From assembly GCF_003052585.1 (NCBI RefSeq), contig NZ_QASN01000017.1:310001-374000 (forward strand): a stretch of 64,000 bases of DNA, read 5' to 3'. Below the pieces are notes generated by a model. The model saw nothing but the letters and a program-made list of their open reading frames with translations. It made no database searches and was not told the origin of the DNA. The first letter of the stretch is position 1. Every line of letters begins with the position of its first letter. The stretch is from Pseudomonas mangrovi (GTDB taxonomy: Bacteria > Pseudomonadota > Gammaproteobacteria > Pseudomonadales > Pseudomonadaceae). The position numbers were made by a program, and so were the translations under genes. This document shows positions 8,722 through 17,228 of this stretch, one piece after another.

Positions 8722-9165
8722 ATGCGCAGACCACAGAACGCCCACGGCCCCAAGGCCGAAATGAACGTGGTGCCCTATATCGATGTGATGCTGGTGCTGC
8801 TGGTGATCTTCATGGTCACCGCGCCCATGCTCACCCAGGGCATCCCGATCGAGCTGCCCAAGGTCGCGGCGCAAGCGCTGCCCAGCGACAGTCGCCAGCA
8901 GATCCTCACTCTCTCGGTGCGCGCCGACGGCGGCTACCACTGGGCCCTGGGCAACGAACTGGACGTCGAGGGACGCAGCGACAGCGCCGATGACCTTGCC
9001 GAGATGACCGCCAAGGTCGGTGCCATCGTCAGCGCCGACCCCGACACCCAGATCTACGTGCGCGCCGACCAGGACAGCCGCTACGCCGACGTGATCGCCG
9101 GCATGGCCGCGCTGCAGCAGGGTGGGGTCAGCAATGTCGGTCTGATCACCGAGCCGCCGCAATGA
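8722..9165 (+). CDS. exbD: ExbD/TolR-family energiser subunit
   Basis: This 147-residue protein has a short cytoplasmic N-terminus and one transmembrane helix carrying the conserved Asp (MNVVPYIDVMLVLLVIFMVTAPM). A periplasmic domain follows (IYVRADQDSRYADVIAGMAALQQGGVSNVGLITEP). The motif and size match TolR/ExbD, the proton-translocating partner of TolQ/ExbB. I chose the ATG preceded by GGAG and closest to the helix, 11 bp after the exbB stop. Its stop codon overlaps the tonB start in ATGA, implying translational coupling. Confidence 0.9.
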   Translation: MRRPQNAHGPKAEMNVVPYIDVMLVLLVIFMVTAPMLTQGIPIELPKVAAQALPSDSRQQILTLSVRADGGYHWALGNELDVEGRSDSADDLAEMTAKVGAIVSADPDTQIYVRADQDSRYADVIAGMAALQQGGVSNVGLITEPPQ

Positions 9166-9968
9166 CCAGCATGCTCCTCTCACAACCCCGGCAGCTGGCA
9201 CCTTTGCCGCCGGTCCTGCACGAGTGGCTGCGCCGCGGCAGCGCGGCCGGGCTGGCCGTCGGCCTGCATGCGGCAGCCTTCGCCCTGCTGCTGGCCGGCT
9301 GGCAGGCCGAGCAGGCGCCCGTCGCGCAGCAACCGCGCACACTGGCGATGCAACTGGTGCAACTGCCGCCGCCGACCGTGGCGCCGCCACCGGCCCCAGT
9401 GCCGGCATTCGAGCCACCGGCGCCGGAGATTCCGCAGACCAGCGAAGTACCGCCACCAGTGGTCGACCGCGCCGCACTGGCGCGTCAGCGGGTCGAGCAG
9501 GAGCGCCAGCAGGCGCAGCAACGCCGCGAGCAGCAACAGCATCTCGAACAGAAGCGCCTCGAGCAGGAACGCCTGCTCCAGCAGCAGGCACAGGCCGCAG
9601 AACAGGCGCGCCTGGAGCAGCAGCAGGCACTGCAACGCGAGCAGCAGGCCGCTGCCGCTGCCGCCGCCGAACGCGAACGCCAGGCGCAGGCCCTCGCCAG
9701 CCGTCAGTACCTGCCCATCAGCAAGGAGGCACCGGACTACCCCGATCGCGCGCTGGAGCGTGGCATCGAGGGCGACTGCACGGTGCGCTACCGGGTCAAC
9801 GCCAGTGGCCGGGTCGAGGAGCCGCAGGTGGTCGGCGATTGCCATCCGCTGTTCGTCCGCCCCTCGCTCAGTGCCGCGCGCACTTTCCGCTATCAGCCGC
9901 GCCTGATCGACGGCCGCGCCGTGCCGGTCGAGGACGTGCGCAACACCTTTCATTACCGCATCGAATAG
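9162..9968 (+). CDS. tonB: TonB-family protein with TolA-like coiled-coil linker
   Basis: This 268-residue protein has an N-terminal membrane anchor (~28-46, AAGLAVGLHAAAFALLLAGW), a Pro-rich stretch (~64-100), and then a long Gln/Glu/Arg/Ala-rich helix at ~105-180. It ends in a TonB C-terminal domain (YLPISKEAPDYPDRALERGIEGDCTVRYRV...). The YP...A...GIEG...V motif identifies the TonB fold. The charged helical linker is unlike the usual Pro/Lys spacer of TonB and resembles TolA. The C-terminal domain holds two Cys (GDCT and GDCH) that could form a disulfide. Overlap with exbD and co-location with the receptor suggest a dedicated partner for it. Confidence 0.88.
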   Translation: MTSMLLSQPRQLAPLPPVLHEWLRRGSAAGLAVGLHAAAFALLLAGWQAEQAPVAQQPRTLAMQLVQLPPPTVAPPPAPVPAFEPPAPEIPQTSEVPPPVVDRAALARQRVEQERQQAQQRREQQQHLEQKRLEQERLLQQQAQAAEQARLEQQQALQREQQAAAAAAAERERQAQALASRQYLPISKEAPDYPDRALERGIEGDCTVRYRVNASGRVEEPQVVGDCHPLFVRPSLSAARTFRYQPRLIDGRAVPVEDVRNTFHYRIE

Positions 9969-10003
9969 CCGCCCTGCGGCCCGCGAATTTCTCGGAAGTA
10001 GCC

Positions 10004-11932
10004 ATGAGCCAGGATCACCAGCAGTTCCACCAGCGCCTGGAGGCGCATGACGACGCCTCGATCAACCCCAGCGGCAACCCACCGCTGTCCAGCCTGCTCG
10101 ACCCCACCCGACGCAACCTGCTCAAGGGCGGCCTGGGCCTGGCCGCACTGGGCTTCTTCGCCGGCGGCATCGCCGCCTGCAGCCGCGCCAATGCCAGTCC
10201 GTTGCTGAGCTTTCGCAGCGTGCCGGTGCAGCTCGACCCGGCGTTCGACCGGGTGCTGGTCGCCGAGGGCTACCGTGCCGTGCCGTTCTTCTCCTGGGGC
10301 GATCCGGTCGAGCCCGGCGCACCGGCCTGGAACCCCGACGCCAGCGACGACTGGCAGGCACAGCTCAAACAGGCTGGCGACAACCACGACGGCATGAACT
10401 TCTTCGCCTTCCCCGGCGAGCCGGAGCGCGGCCTGCTGGTGATGAACCACGAATACGTCAATCCGCCGCTGCATCCTGCCTCGGTGATCGACACCAGCGC
10501 ACCGCGGCCGCTGGCCGAGGTACGCAAGGAACAGGCGGCGCACGGCGTGTCGGTGATCGAGGTGCGCCGCGACGCCGATGGCCAGTGGCGCCGGGTGCTC
10601 GATTCGGCCTACAACAGACGCATCAGCATGCTCACCCCGATGCGTATTGCCGGCCCTCTGGCCGGTGCCGACTGCATGCGTACCGCCAGCGATCCGCGTG
10701 GCCTGGAGGTGCTCGGTACGCTGAACAACTGCGCCACCGGCATCACCCCCTGGGGCACCTTCCTCACCTGTGAGGAGAACTGGCACAACTACTTCATCAA
10801 CCGTGACCCCGACGACTACGCCGCGCGCGTCTCACACCGCCGCTACGGCCTGGCGGCCAGCGGCACGAGCAAGAACTACGCCTGGGAAACCGCCGACCCG
10901 CGCTTCGACGCCACGCCCGATCCTCAACAGCCGCACGGCGGCCAGGTCAACGAACCGCACCGTTTCGGCTGGGTGGTCGAGATCGACCCCTTCGACCCGC
11001 TTGGCCAGCCGATCAAGCGCACCGCCTTCGGCCGCTTCAGCCGCGAGTGCGCCGCGCTGCGCCTGGCGGACGATGGCCGCATGGCCTTCTACTCCGGCGA
11101 CGACGCGCGCAACGAGTACGTCTACAAGTTCGTCCCGGCCGGCCGCTTCGACCCGGCCAACCCGGCGGCCAACCGCGACCTGCTCGACGAAGGCACCCTC
11201 TACGTGGCCCGTTTCGACAAGGGCGGCCGCGGCCAGTGGCTGGCCCTGGTCCACGGGCAGAACGGCCTGAACGCGGCGAACGGCTTTCCCAGCCAGGTCG
11301 AGGTGCTGCTCAACGCCCGCGCCGCCGCCGACATCGCCGGCGCAACGCCGATGGACCGCCCCGAGTGGGCAGCGGTGCATCCGCACAGCGGCGAGGTCTA
11401 TGTCGCCCTGACCAACAACGACGCGCGCCGCGAGACCGATGCCGCCAACCCGCGGCCGAACAACCTGCACGGGCAGATCCTGCGCTTCAGCGAGGATGGC
11501 GGCGACCCGGCGGCCACCGCCTTCGACTGGGAACTGTTCCTGCTCGCCGGCGAAGCCGAAGGCAGCGCGGTGCCGGCGCATCTCAAGGGCACCATCAGCG
11601 GTGATCTGTTCTCCTCGCCGGACGGCCTGGCCTTCGACGAGGCGGGGCGGCTGTGGATCCAGACCGACTACGACGACGAGGACCCGGCCATGGCCAGCAT
11701 GGGCTGCAACCAGCTGCTCTGCGCCGACCCGCGTACCCGCGAGGTGCGCCGCTTCCTGGTCGGCCCGCGCGGCTGCGAGATCACCGGGCTGGCCTGGAGC
11801 CCGGACGGCAAGGCGATGTGGGCCAACATCCAGCACCCTGGCCTGAGCTACCCCGCCAGCGACGGCAAGACCCGGCCACGCTCGACCACGGTGCTGATCA
11901 CCCGCGAGGACGGCGGGGTCATCGGCGCCTGA
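10004..11932 (+). CDS. phoX: PhoX-family alkaline phosphatase, Tat-exported
   Basis: This 642-residue protein starts with a Tat signal (TRRNLLKGGLGLAALGFFAGG, residues ~35-58) after an unusually long n-region. The body has PhoX signatures: NHEYVNPPL, NNCATGITPWGTFLTCEENWHNYF, GWVVEIDPFDP, YSGDDARNEYVYKFV, RPEWAAVHP, SPDGLAFDEAGRLWIQTD. PhoX enzymes are calcium/iron-dependent monoesterases that fold before Tat export and release phosphate from many organophosphates. It lies 35 bp after tonB as the last gene of the block. In this position it can finish degradation of substrates taken up by the receptor. A Pho-regulated phoX is usual in Pseudomonas. Confidence 0.92.
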   Translation: MSQDHQQFHQRLEAHDDASINPSGNPPLSSLLDPTRRNLLKGGLGLAALGFFAGGIAACSRANASPLLSFRSVPVQLDPAFDRVLVAEGYRAVPFFSWGDPVEPGAPAWNPDASDDWQAQLKQAGDNHDGMNFFAFPGEPERGLLVMNHEYVNPPLHPASVIDTSAPRPLAEVRKEQAAHGVSVIEVRRDADGQWRRVLDSAYNRRISMLTPMRIAGPLAGADCMRTASDPRGLEVLGTLNNCATGITPWGTFLTCEENWHNYFINRDPDDYAARVSHRRYGLAASGTSKNYAWETADPRFDATPDPQQPHGGQVNEPHRFGWVVEIDPFDPLGQPIKRTAFGRFSRECAALRLADDGRMAFYSGDDARNEYVYKFVPAGRFDPANPAANRDLLDEGTLYVARFDKGGRGQWLALVHGQNGLNAANGFPSQVEVLLNARAAADIAGATPMDRPEWAAVHPHSGEVYVALTNNDARRETDAANPRPNNLHGQILRFSEDGGDPAATAFDWELFLLAGEAEGSAVPAHLKGTISGDLFSSPDGLAFDEAGRLWIQTDYDDEDPAMASMGCNQLLCADPRTREVRRFLVGPRGCEITGLAWSPDGKAMWANIQHPGLSYPASDGKTRPRSTTVLITREDGGVIGA

Positions 11933-11944
11933 GCGGCAACGACC

Positions 11945-12964
11945 TCAGCGGCCCTGTTTCAGGCGGTGTTCCCAGCGCCGCTTGGCAAAGCGGCGCATGT
12001 TCGGGATGTCGTCGGTTTCGTCCAGGATCGGCTTGCCGATGATGGTTTCCATGATGTCTTCCAGCGTCACCAGGCCACGCCAGCCGCCGAACTCGTCGTA
12101 GATCAGGCACAGGTGCTGGCGATCCTGCATCAGCTGGGTCATCAGGCTTTCCACGCTGGTGCTTTCCGGAACCACCTTGATCGGCTTCATGATCGAGGAC
12201 ACTGGCGCCTCCGGGTCTTCGGCGCTGAGCGCGTCATAGCGGAAGATCACGCCCAGCGGTGCTTCGTCCTCGTCGACCACCGGGTAGCGCGAGAACTGGC
12301 TCTCGCGGATCTGCTCGCGAAAGCTGGCGATATCCAGCTGCGGCAGCACCGAGGTGGCCACGGTGCGCGGCGTCATGATGTCGCGCACGCGCATCTCGTG
12401 CAGATCAAGAATGTTGCTGATGACACGCTGCTCGTCCTCGTCCAGCGTGTTCATTTCGCGACCCAGTAGCGCGAGCGCCTTGATTTCCTGGCGAACGTCG
12501 TAGTCCGGCTCCTTGCCGCCAAACAGCCGCATGACCAGGTCGGACAGCACGATGAACGGCTTGAGGATCAGGATCATCGCGCCCAGCAACGGCGGCAGGA
12601 AGGGCGCGATCTGCGGCCAGTAACGCGCGCCTATGGTCTTGGGCAGGATCTCCGACAGCACCAGGATCAGGAGGGTCATCACCGCCGAGGCGATGCCGAG
12701 GTAGCCATTGCCGAACACCAGCGTGACCTGCGCGCCGACACCGGTCGCGCCCACGGTATGGGCAACGGTGTTGAGGGTAAGAATGGCGGCGAGCGGCTGG
12801 TCGACCTTGTCCTTGAGCCGCTTGAGGCGCTCGTAGAGCTTGGGCCGCTCCAGCTTCTGCTGGGCGATGTAACTGGGCGTCAGGGACAGCAGTGCGGCCT
12901 CGAGGATGGAACAGACGAACGAGACCAGGATGGACAGGACAGCGAACGCTATCAGGAGTGTCAT
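11945..12964 (-). CDS. CNNM/CorB-like membrane protein (DUF21 plus CBS pair)
   Basis: This 339-residue protein has an N-terminal DUF21 transmembrane domain (residues 1-~150, including LEAALLSLTPSYI and LVLSEILPKTIGARYW). A CBS-domain pair follows at ~195-310 (MRVRDIMTPRTVATSVL, FSRYPVVDE, HLCLIYDEFGGWRGLVTLEDIMETIIG). The extra C-terminal CorC_HlyC domain of many relatives is missing. Family members are implicated in magnesium/cobalt efflux. The gene converges on phoX with only 12 bp between stop codons and is probably not part of the phosphate operon. Confidence 0.9.
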   Translation of the reverse strand: MTLLIAFAVLSILVSFVCSILEAALLSLTPSYIAQQKLERPKLYERLKRLKDKVDQPLAAILTLNTVAHTVGATGVGAQVTLVFGNGYLGIASAVMTLLILVLSEILPKTIGARYWPQIAPFLPPLLGAMILILKPFIVLSDLVMRLFGGKEPDYDVRQEIKALALLGREMNTLDEDEQRVISNILDLHEMRVRDIMTPRTVATSVLPQLDIASFREQIRESQFSRYPVVDEDEAPLGVIFRYDALSAEDPEAPVSSIMKPIKVVPESTSVESLMTQLMQDRQHLCLIYDEFGGWRGLVTLEDIMETIIGKPILDETDDIPNMRRFAKRRWEHRLKQGR

Positions 12965-13093
12965 GGCGGGGCGGATCGAACCTCAATGAAAGGGGCCGCA
13001 AATGATATCGGTGCCCTGTTCAAGGCATCGGCTGCAATTGCGACAAAAGCTTTCCCTGACCGTTGCGCGTGATCCTCATCACATACGACGAAG

Positions 13094-13111
13094 CTGTCGC
13101 AATCCCGTCAC
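13094..13111 (+). promoter_or_regulatory. Weak PhoB box upstream of phytase-like gene
   Basis: CTGTCGC and CCGTCAC are separated by AATC, matching the PhoB direct repeat at 10 of 14 positions with the right spacing. It lies 73 bp before the start codon of a secreted phytase-like protein. It is weaker than the box at the receptor operon; support comes mainly from context. Confidence 0.5.
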
Positions 13112-13183
13112 CGGGCGGTAAAGCACATGCCCCAGGTTGGCCGGACCTGAGCAGTCCCCAGCGTCCAACTTCCGGAGACACCC

Positions 13184-15424
13184 ATGACTCGTCGTCCCAC
13201 CCCGCTCAAGCAATGGCGCCTGCGCGCCGCCAGCCTCGCCCTGACCCTGCCATTGAGTCTCGCCGTCGCGGCGGCGAACAAACCAGCCCAGGGTGACTAC
13301 TTCGAGCGTATCGCCACCTTCCCGGTCTATCACAACCTCGCCGAAGGCGAGGCGCGCGCGACCGAGACCGTCGCCGAGATCACCACCGCCAGTAGCGACG
13401 GCAGCACCCTCTACTACACCGACAGCCCGCGTCAGCGCCTGGGCCTGGTCGATATCCGCAACCCCGAAGCGCCCCGGCCGGCCGGGTTCCTGCAGCTGGA
13501 GGGCGAACCGACCTCGGTCGCCACTCACCGTCACTTCATCCTGGTCGCGGTCAACACCTCGCTCGACTACGCCCGTCCCGACGGTGTGCTGGCGGTATTC
13601 GATATCCGCGATCCGCGCGCGCCCAAGCGCGTGGCCAGCCTGGCCACGGGCGGCCAGCCCGATTCGGTGGCAGTTTCGCCGACCGGCCGCTTCGCCGCGG
13701 TGGCGATCGAGAACGAGCGCAACGAGGACCTCAACAAGGGCCTGTTGCCACAGTTTCCCGCCGGCCACCTGAATGTCGTCGACCTCGCCGGGCAACCGGC
13801 TGATTGGCGCATCCGCAAGGTCGCGCTGAGCGGCCTGGCGAAGATCGCCGGCGAGGACCCGGAACCCGAGTACGTCAGCATCAACGCCTTGGACATCGCC
13901 GCGGTGACCCTGCAGGAGAACAACCACGTGGTGCTGGTCGATCTGCGCCGGGCGCGGGTGCTGCATCACTTCAGCGCCGGCAGCGTCGATCTGCACGGCG
14001 TCGACATCGAGGAGAACGACCGCATCCAGCCGACCGCCAGCCTGCTCGGCAAGCGCCGCGAGCCGGATGCGATTACCTGGGTCGGCCCGCTGCTGGCCAC
14101 TGCCAACGAGGGCGACTACAAGGATGCGGACAAGGTCGAGGGCGGCAGCCGTGGCTTCACCCTGTTCGACCCGCGCGGCAAGATCTGGCACGAGTCAGGC
14201 GCCAGCCTCGAGCAGGCGCTGATCCGCGCCGGGCACTACCCGGAAAGCCGCTCGGAGAACAAGGGCATCGAGCCCGAGGGCATCGCCAGCGCGCGCTTCG
14301 GCAAACGCCAGCTGCTCTTCGTCGGCAGCGAGCGGGGCAACCTGGTGGCGGTGTACGACGCCAGCAAGCCCTGGTCGCCACGCCTTGAGCAACTGCTGCC
14401 CACCGGCGTCGGTCCGGAAGGTCTGTTGCCGATTCCGTCGCGCAACCTGCTGGTGGTCAGCAGCGAAACCGACGCCGCCGATGACGGCTATCGCTCGACC
14501 CTTTCGATCTATCGCCTGGGCGCCAAGCGCGCCGAGTATCCGCAGATCCAGTCTGACCCGAAACAGTTGCTGCCGTGGGGCGCCCTCAGCGGCATGGTCG
14601 CCGATCGCGACGCACGCAAACGCCTGTACGCGGTGCCGGACAGCTACTACAAGGCCTCGCGGATCTTTCGCATCGACGCCGGTCGGACCCCCGCACTGAT
14701 CGACGGCGAGATCGAGCTGCACAAGGGCGGCAGCAGCGTCGACTACGACCTGGAAGGCATCGCCCAGGCCGGCAACGGCGACTTCTGGCTGGCCAGTGAA
14801 GGTGACGGCAAGAAGCGCCCGAACCTGCTGCTACGCACCAACGCCAGCGGCGAGGTGCTGCGCGAGTACGCGCTGCCGGAGGCGGTAGCGGCGCAGGCCA
14901 CCAGCAACGGTTTCGAAGGGGTCGCGGTGACCGGCGAGGGTGCGCTGGAGCGCGTCTACGTCGCCTTCCAGCGTGAATGGCGCAACGACCCTGCCGGTCA
15001 GGTGAAGATCGGCGTGTTCAACCCGAACAACGAGCAGTGGCGCTTCTTCCACTACCCGCTGGACCAGGCGCCGGACGGTGCCTGGGTCGGTCTGTCGGAG
15101 ATCACCGCGGTCGACGACGAGCGCTTCCTGGTGCTGGAGCGCGACAACCGCAGCGGCCCGGATGCCGAGGTCAAGCGTCTGTACGGCATCTCCATCGCCG
15201 GGGTCGAACCCCAGGCTGACGGCACCACCCTGCCGCTGCTGCGCAAACGCCTGGTGCGCGACCTGCTGCCGGACCTTGCCGCCAGCAATGGCTGGGTGCC
15301 GGACAAGGTCGAGGGTGTGGCGCTGGATACTCGTGGCGAGCTGTTCGTGGTCACCGACAACGACGGCGTCGAGGACGCCAGCGGCGAAACCCGCTTCCTG
15401 CGCCTGGGTCGCCTGCGGCCCTGA
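13184..15424 (+). CDS. Secreted esterase-like/phytase-like beta-propeller protein
   Basis: This 746-residue protein has a long signal peptide (RLRAASLALTLPLSLAVAAA). The N-terminal ~470 residues look like a WD/choice-of-anchor-I style beta-propeller (LYYTDSPRQRLGLVDIRNPEAP, GQPDSVAVSPTGRFAAVAIENE, LLATANEGDYKD). The C-terminal ~270 residues look like the phytase-like domain of esterase-like phytases (DLEGIAQAGNGDFWLASEGDGKKRPNLLLR, NGFEGVAVTGEG, FLVLERDNRSGPDAEVKRLY, DKVEGVALDTRGELFVVTDNDG). True substrates of this family are poorly known; a phosphoesterase role is an inference strengthened by the upstream Pho-like box and the nearby phytase/phoX block. The start follows GGAGA. Confidence 0.85.
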   Translation: MTRRPTPLKQWRLRAASLALTLPLSLAVAAANKPAQGDYFERIATFPVYHNLAEGEARATETVAEITTASSDGSTLYYTDSPRQRLGLVDIRNPEAPRPAGFLQLEGEPTSVATHRHFILVAVNTSLDYARPDGVLAVFDIRDPRAPKRVASLATGGQPDSVAVSPTGRFAAVAIENERNEDLNKGLLPQFPAGHLNVVDLAGQPADWRIRKVALSGLAKIAGEDPEPEYVSINALDIAAVTLQENNHVVLVDLRRARVLHHFSAGSVDLHGVDIEENDRIQPTASLLGKRREPDAITWVGPLLATANEGDYKDADKVEGGSRGFTLFDPRGKIWHESGASLEQALIRAGHYPESRSENKGIEPEGIASARFGKRQLLFVGSERGNLVAVYDASKPWSPRLEQLLPTGVGPEGLLPIPSRNLLVVSSETDAADDGYRSTLSIYRLGAKRAEYPQIQSDPKQLLPWGALSGMVADRDARKRLYAVPDSYYKASRIFRIDAGRTPALIDGEIELHKGGSSVDYDLEGIAQAGNGDFWLASEGDGKKRPNLLLRTNASGEVLREYALPEAVAAQATSNGFEGVAVTGEGALERVYVAFQREWRNDPAGQVKIGVFNPNNEQWRFFHYPLDQAPDGAWVGLSEITAVDDERFLVLERDNRSGPDAEVKRLYGISIAGVEPQADGTTLPLLRKRLVRDLLPDLAASNGWVPDKVEGVALDTRGELFVVTDNDGVEDASGETRFLRLGRLRP

Positions 15425-15431
15425 CAAGCGT

Positions 15432-15458
15432 ACCCGGGCCGCACGGCGCGGTCCGGGT
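15432..15458. terminator. Candidate bidirectional terminator hairpin
   Basis: Between convergent stop codons, ACCCGGGCCGC pairs with GCGGTCCGGGT (11-bp stem with one G-U, 5-nt loop). No T-run flanks it on either strand, so it may be a weak or factor-assisted terminator. Confidence 0.45.
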
Positions 15459-15466
15459 GCCGGACA

Positions 15467-17128
15467 TCAGGTGCGGAACTGGCCCACCAGTGCCTGCAGC
15501 TGACCCGCCAGGCGGGCCAGCTCTTCGCTGGTGGCGGCGGTCTGTACCGCGCCGGCGCTGTTCTGCTCGGCGATCTCGCTGACCGTGATGATGTTGCGAT
15601 TGATCTCCTCCGCAACCGAACTCTGTTCCTCGGCGGCGGAAGCGATCTGCGCGTTGAGGTCGGTGATGCTGCCCACCGCCTGGGTGATGACGGCCAGCAC
15701 GTCGCCCGTACGGGCCACCTGCTCGACCCCCTGCCGTGCCTGCTCGCCGCCACTGTGCATGACCTTCACGGCACTGCGGGCGCCCTCCTGCAATTTCTCG
15801 ATCATGCCCTGGATTTCGGTGGTGGATTGCTGGGTACGCGATGCCAGGCTGCGCACCTCATCCGCGACCACGGCAAAGCCTCGGCCCTGCTCGCCCGCAC
15901 GCGCGGCCTCGATGGCGGCGTTGAGCGCCAGCAGGTTGGTCTGCTCGGCGATACCACGAATCACATCGAGGATGCTGCCGATGCGCTCGCTGTCCGCTTC
16001 GAGTTGACGGATCACCTCGGCCGCGCGGTTGACCTCCGCCGCCAGGGCATCCATCACTTCGACGGCACGCTGCACCTCCTGGCGACCCGACGCCGCTTCG
16101 TGATCGGCATGTCGGGCTTCCTCGGCGGCGCCGGCGGCGCTGCGCGCCACCTCCTGCACGGTGGCCGTCATCTCGTGCATGGCGGTCGCCACCTGGTCGG
16201 TTTCCGCGCGCTGACGCTGGATGCCGGCATTGGTCTGCTGCGTCACCGCCGACGTTTGCTCAGCGGCGGCAGCGAGCTGGGCAGTGGCACCGCCCAGCTC
16301 GCTGACCATTCCATGGAAGCGCTCGCGCATGCGGTTGAAGGCCGCGGCGATGTGCCCCAGTTCATCGCCGGCCTGATAATCCGCCGTCACAGTGAGGTTA
16401 CCGGCCGCCATCTCGCTGGAAGCACGCTCCAACGCACGGACAGCGCGACCGATACCCGTGATCGTTAGCCAGGCCAGCAGGCTGCTGAAACTGATCGCCA
16501 ACAGAATGACTACCAGCGTAACGCGCAGGGTGCTTGCGTAACGTGCTTCGGAGCCGGCGAACTCGGCATCGGCCACCTCCAGCTGCAGCTGCAACAAGGC
16601 ATCAGCCGAGCCGCTGGCCTTGGTGAAAGCCGGATTCAGCTTCTGCAGCAGCAACTGATTGGCGTCGTTGTAACGACCTGCCTCAAGGGCACCCATGACG
16701 GGCTCTACACCGTCGTTCAGGAAGCTCGCTCGGGCACTGGCAAAATCCGCAGCAAAGCGTTTCTCCTGATCGGTCAGGTAGGTCGCCATGTAGGCCTGCC
16801 AGAGAGCACTGGCCTTGTCGATATTGCTACGGACCTGCTGGAGATGGCTGTCCTGTGAATGGTCGTGCAAAGCGCTTAATGGACTATCAGGATCGTGCTG
16901 CAGGGCCAACAGCAGCTGCGCGCGACTGTCATGCATCAGTGCGGTGATCTGGCTGACCTGGCCGGTGGGAATCAGGCGATCCTGGTAGACCGTATTGAGC
17001 GCGTCCTTCACGTCGCGCATACCCAACAGCCCGAGCGCACCGATCACCAGCATCAGCAGGACAAGCAATGAGACCAGCACGACCAGGCGTGTTCTCAGGG
17101 TGAGGTTCTGAATGAAAGTCATGAGCAC
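15467..17128 (-). CDS. Methyl-accepting chemotaxis protein (4HB sensor type)
   Basis: This 553-residue chemoreceptor has TM1 at ~12-35 ([23 protein letters not shown]). A periplasmic four-helix-bundle-like ligand domain spans ~36-200 ([30 protein letters not shown] is typical of 4HB_MCP). TM2 is at ~205-225, HAMP at ~225-278, and a signalling domain ends in QFRT. The hairpin tip carries the invariant [37 protein letters not shown]. An alternative Met two codons downstream is possible. It is monocistronic and convergent with the phytase-like gene. The ligand is unknown. Confidence 0.95.
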   Translation of the reverse strand: MLMTFIQNLTLRTRLVVLVSLLVLLMLVIGALGLLGMRDVKDALNTVYQDRLIPTGQVSQITALMHDSRAQLLLALQHDPDSPLSALHDHSQDSHLQQVRSNIDKASALWQAYMATYLTDQEKRFAADFASARASFLNDGVEPVMGALEAGRYNDANQLLLQKLNPAFTKASGSADALLQLQLEVADAEFAGSEARYASTLRVTLVVILLAISFSSLLAWLTITGIGRAVRALERASSEMAAGNLTVTADYQAGDELGHIAAAFNRMRERFHGMVSELGGATAQLAAAAEQTSAVTQQTNAGIQRQRAETDQVATAMHEMTATVQEVARSAAGAAEEARHADHEAASGRQEVQRAVEVMDALAAEVNRAAEVIRQLEADSERIGSILDVIRGIAEQTNLLALNAAIEAARAGEQGRGFAVVADEVRSLASRTQQSTTEIQGMIEKLQEGARSAVKVMHSGGEQARQGVEQVARTGDVLAVITQAVGSITDLNAQIASAAEEQSSVAEEINRNIITVSEIAEQNSAGAVQTAATSEELARLAGQLQALVGQFRT

Positions 17129-17228
17129 CCTATTCGCGTTGATCAGGAAGACATAAACCTATCGACCGTGCGGGTACTAGCTTGAATACGGCATCAGGTC
17201 TTTTTCCAAAAGACGCTGACGCCCCAAC

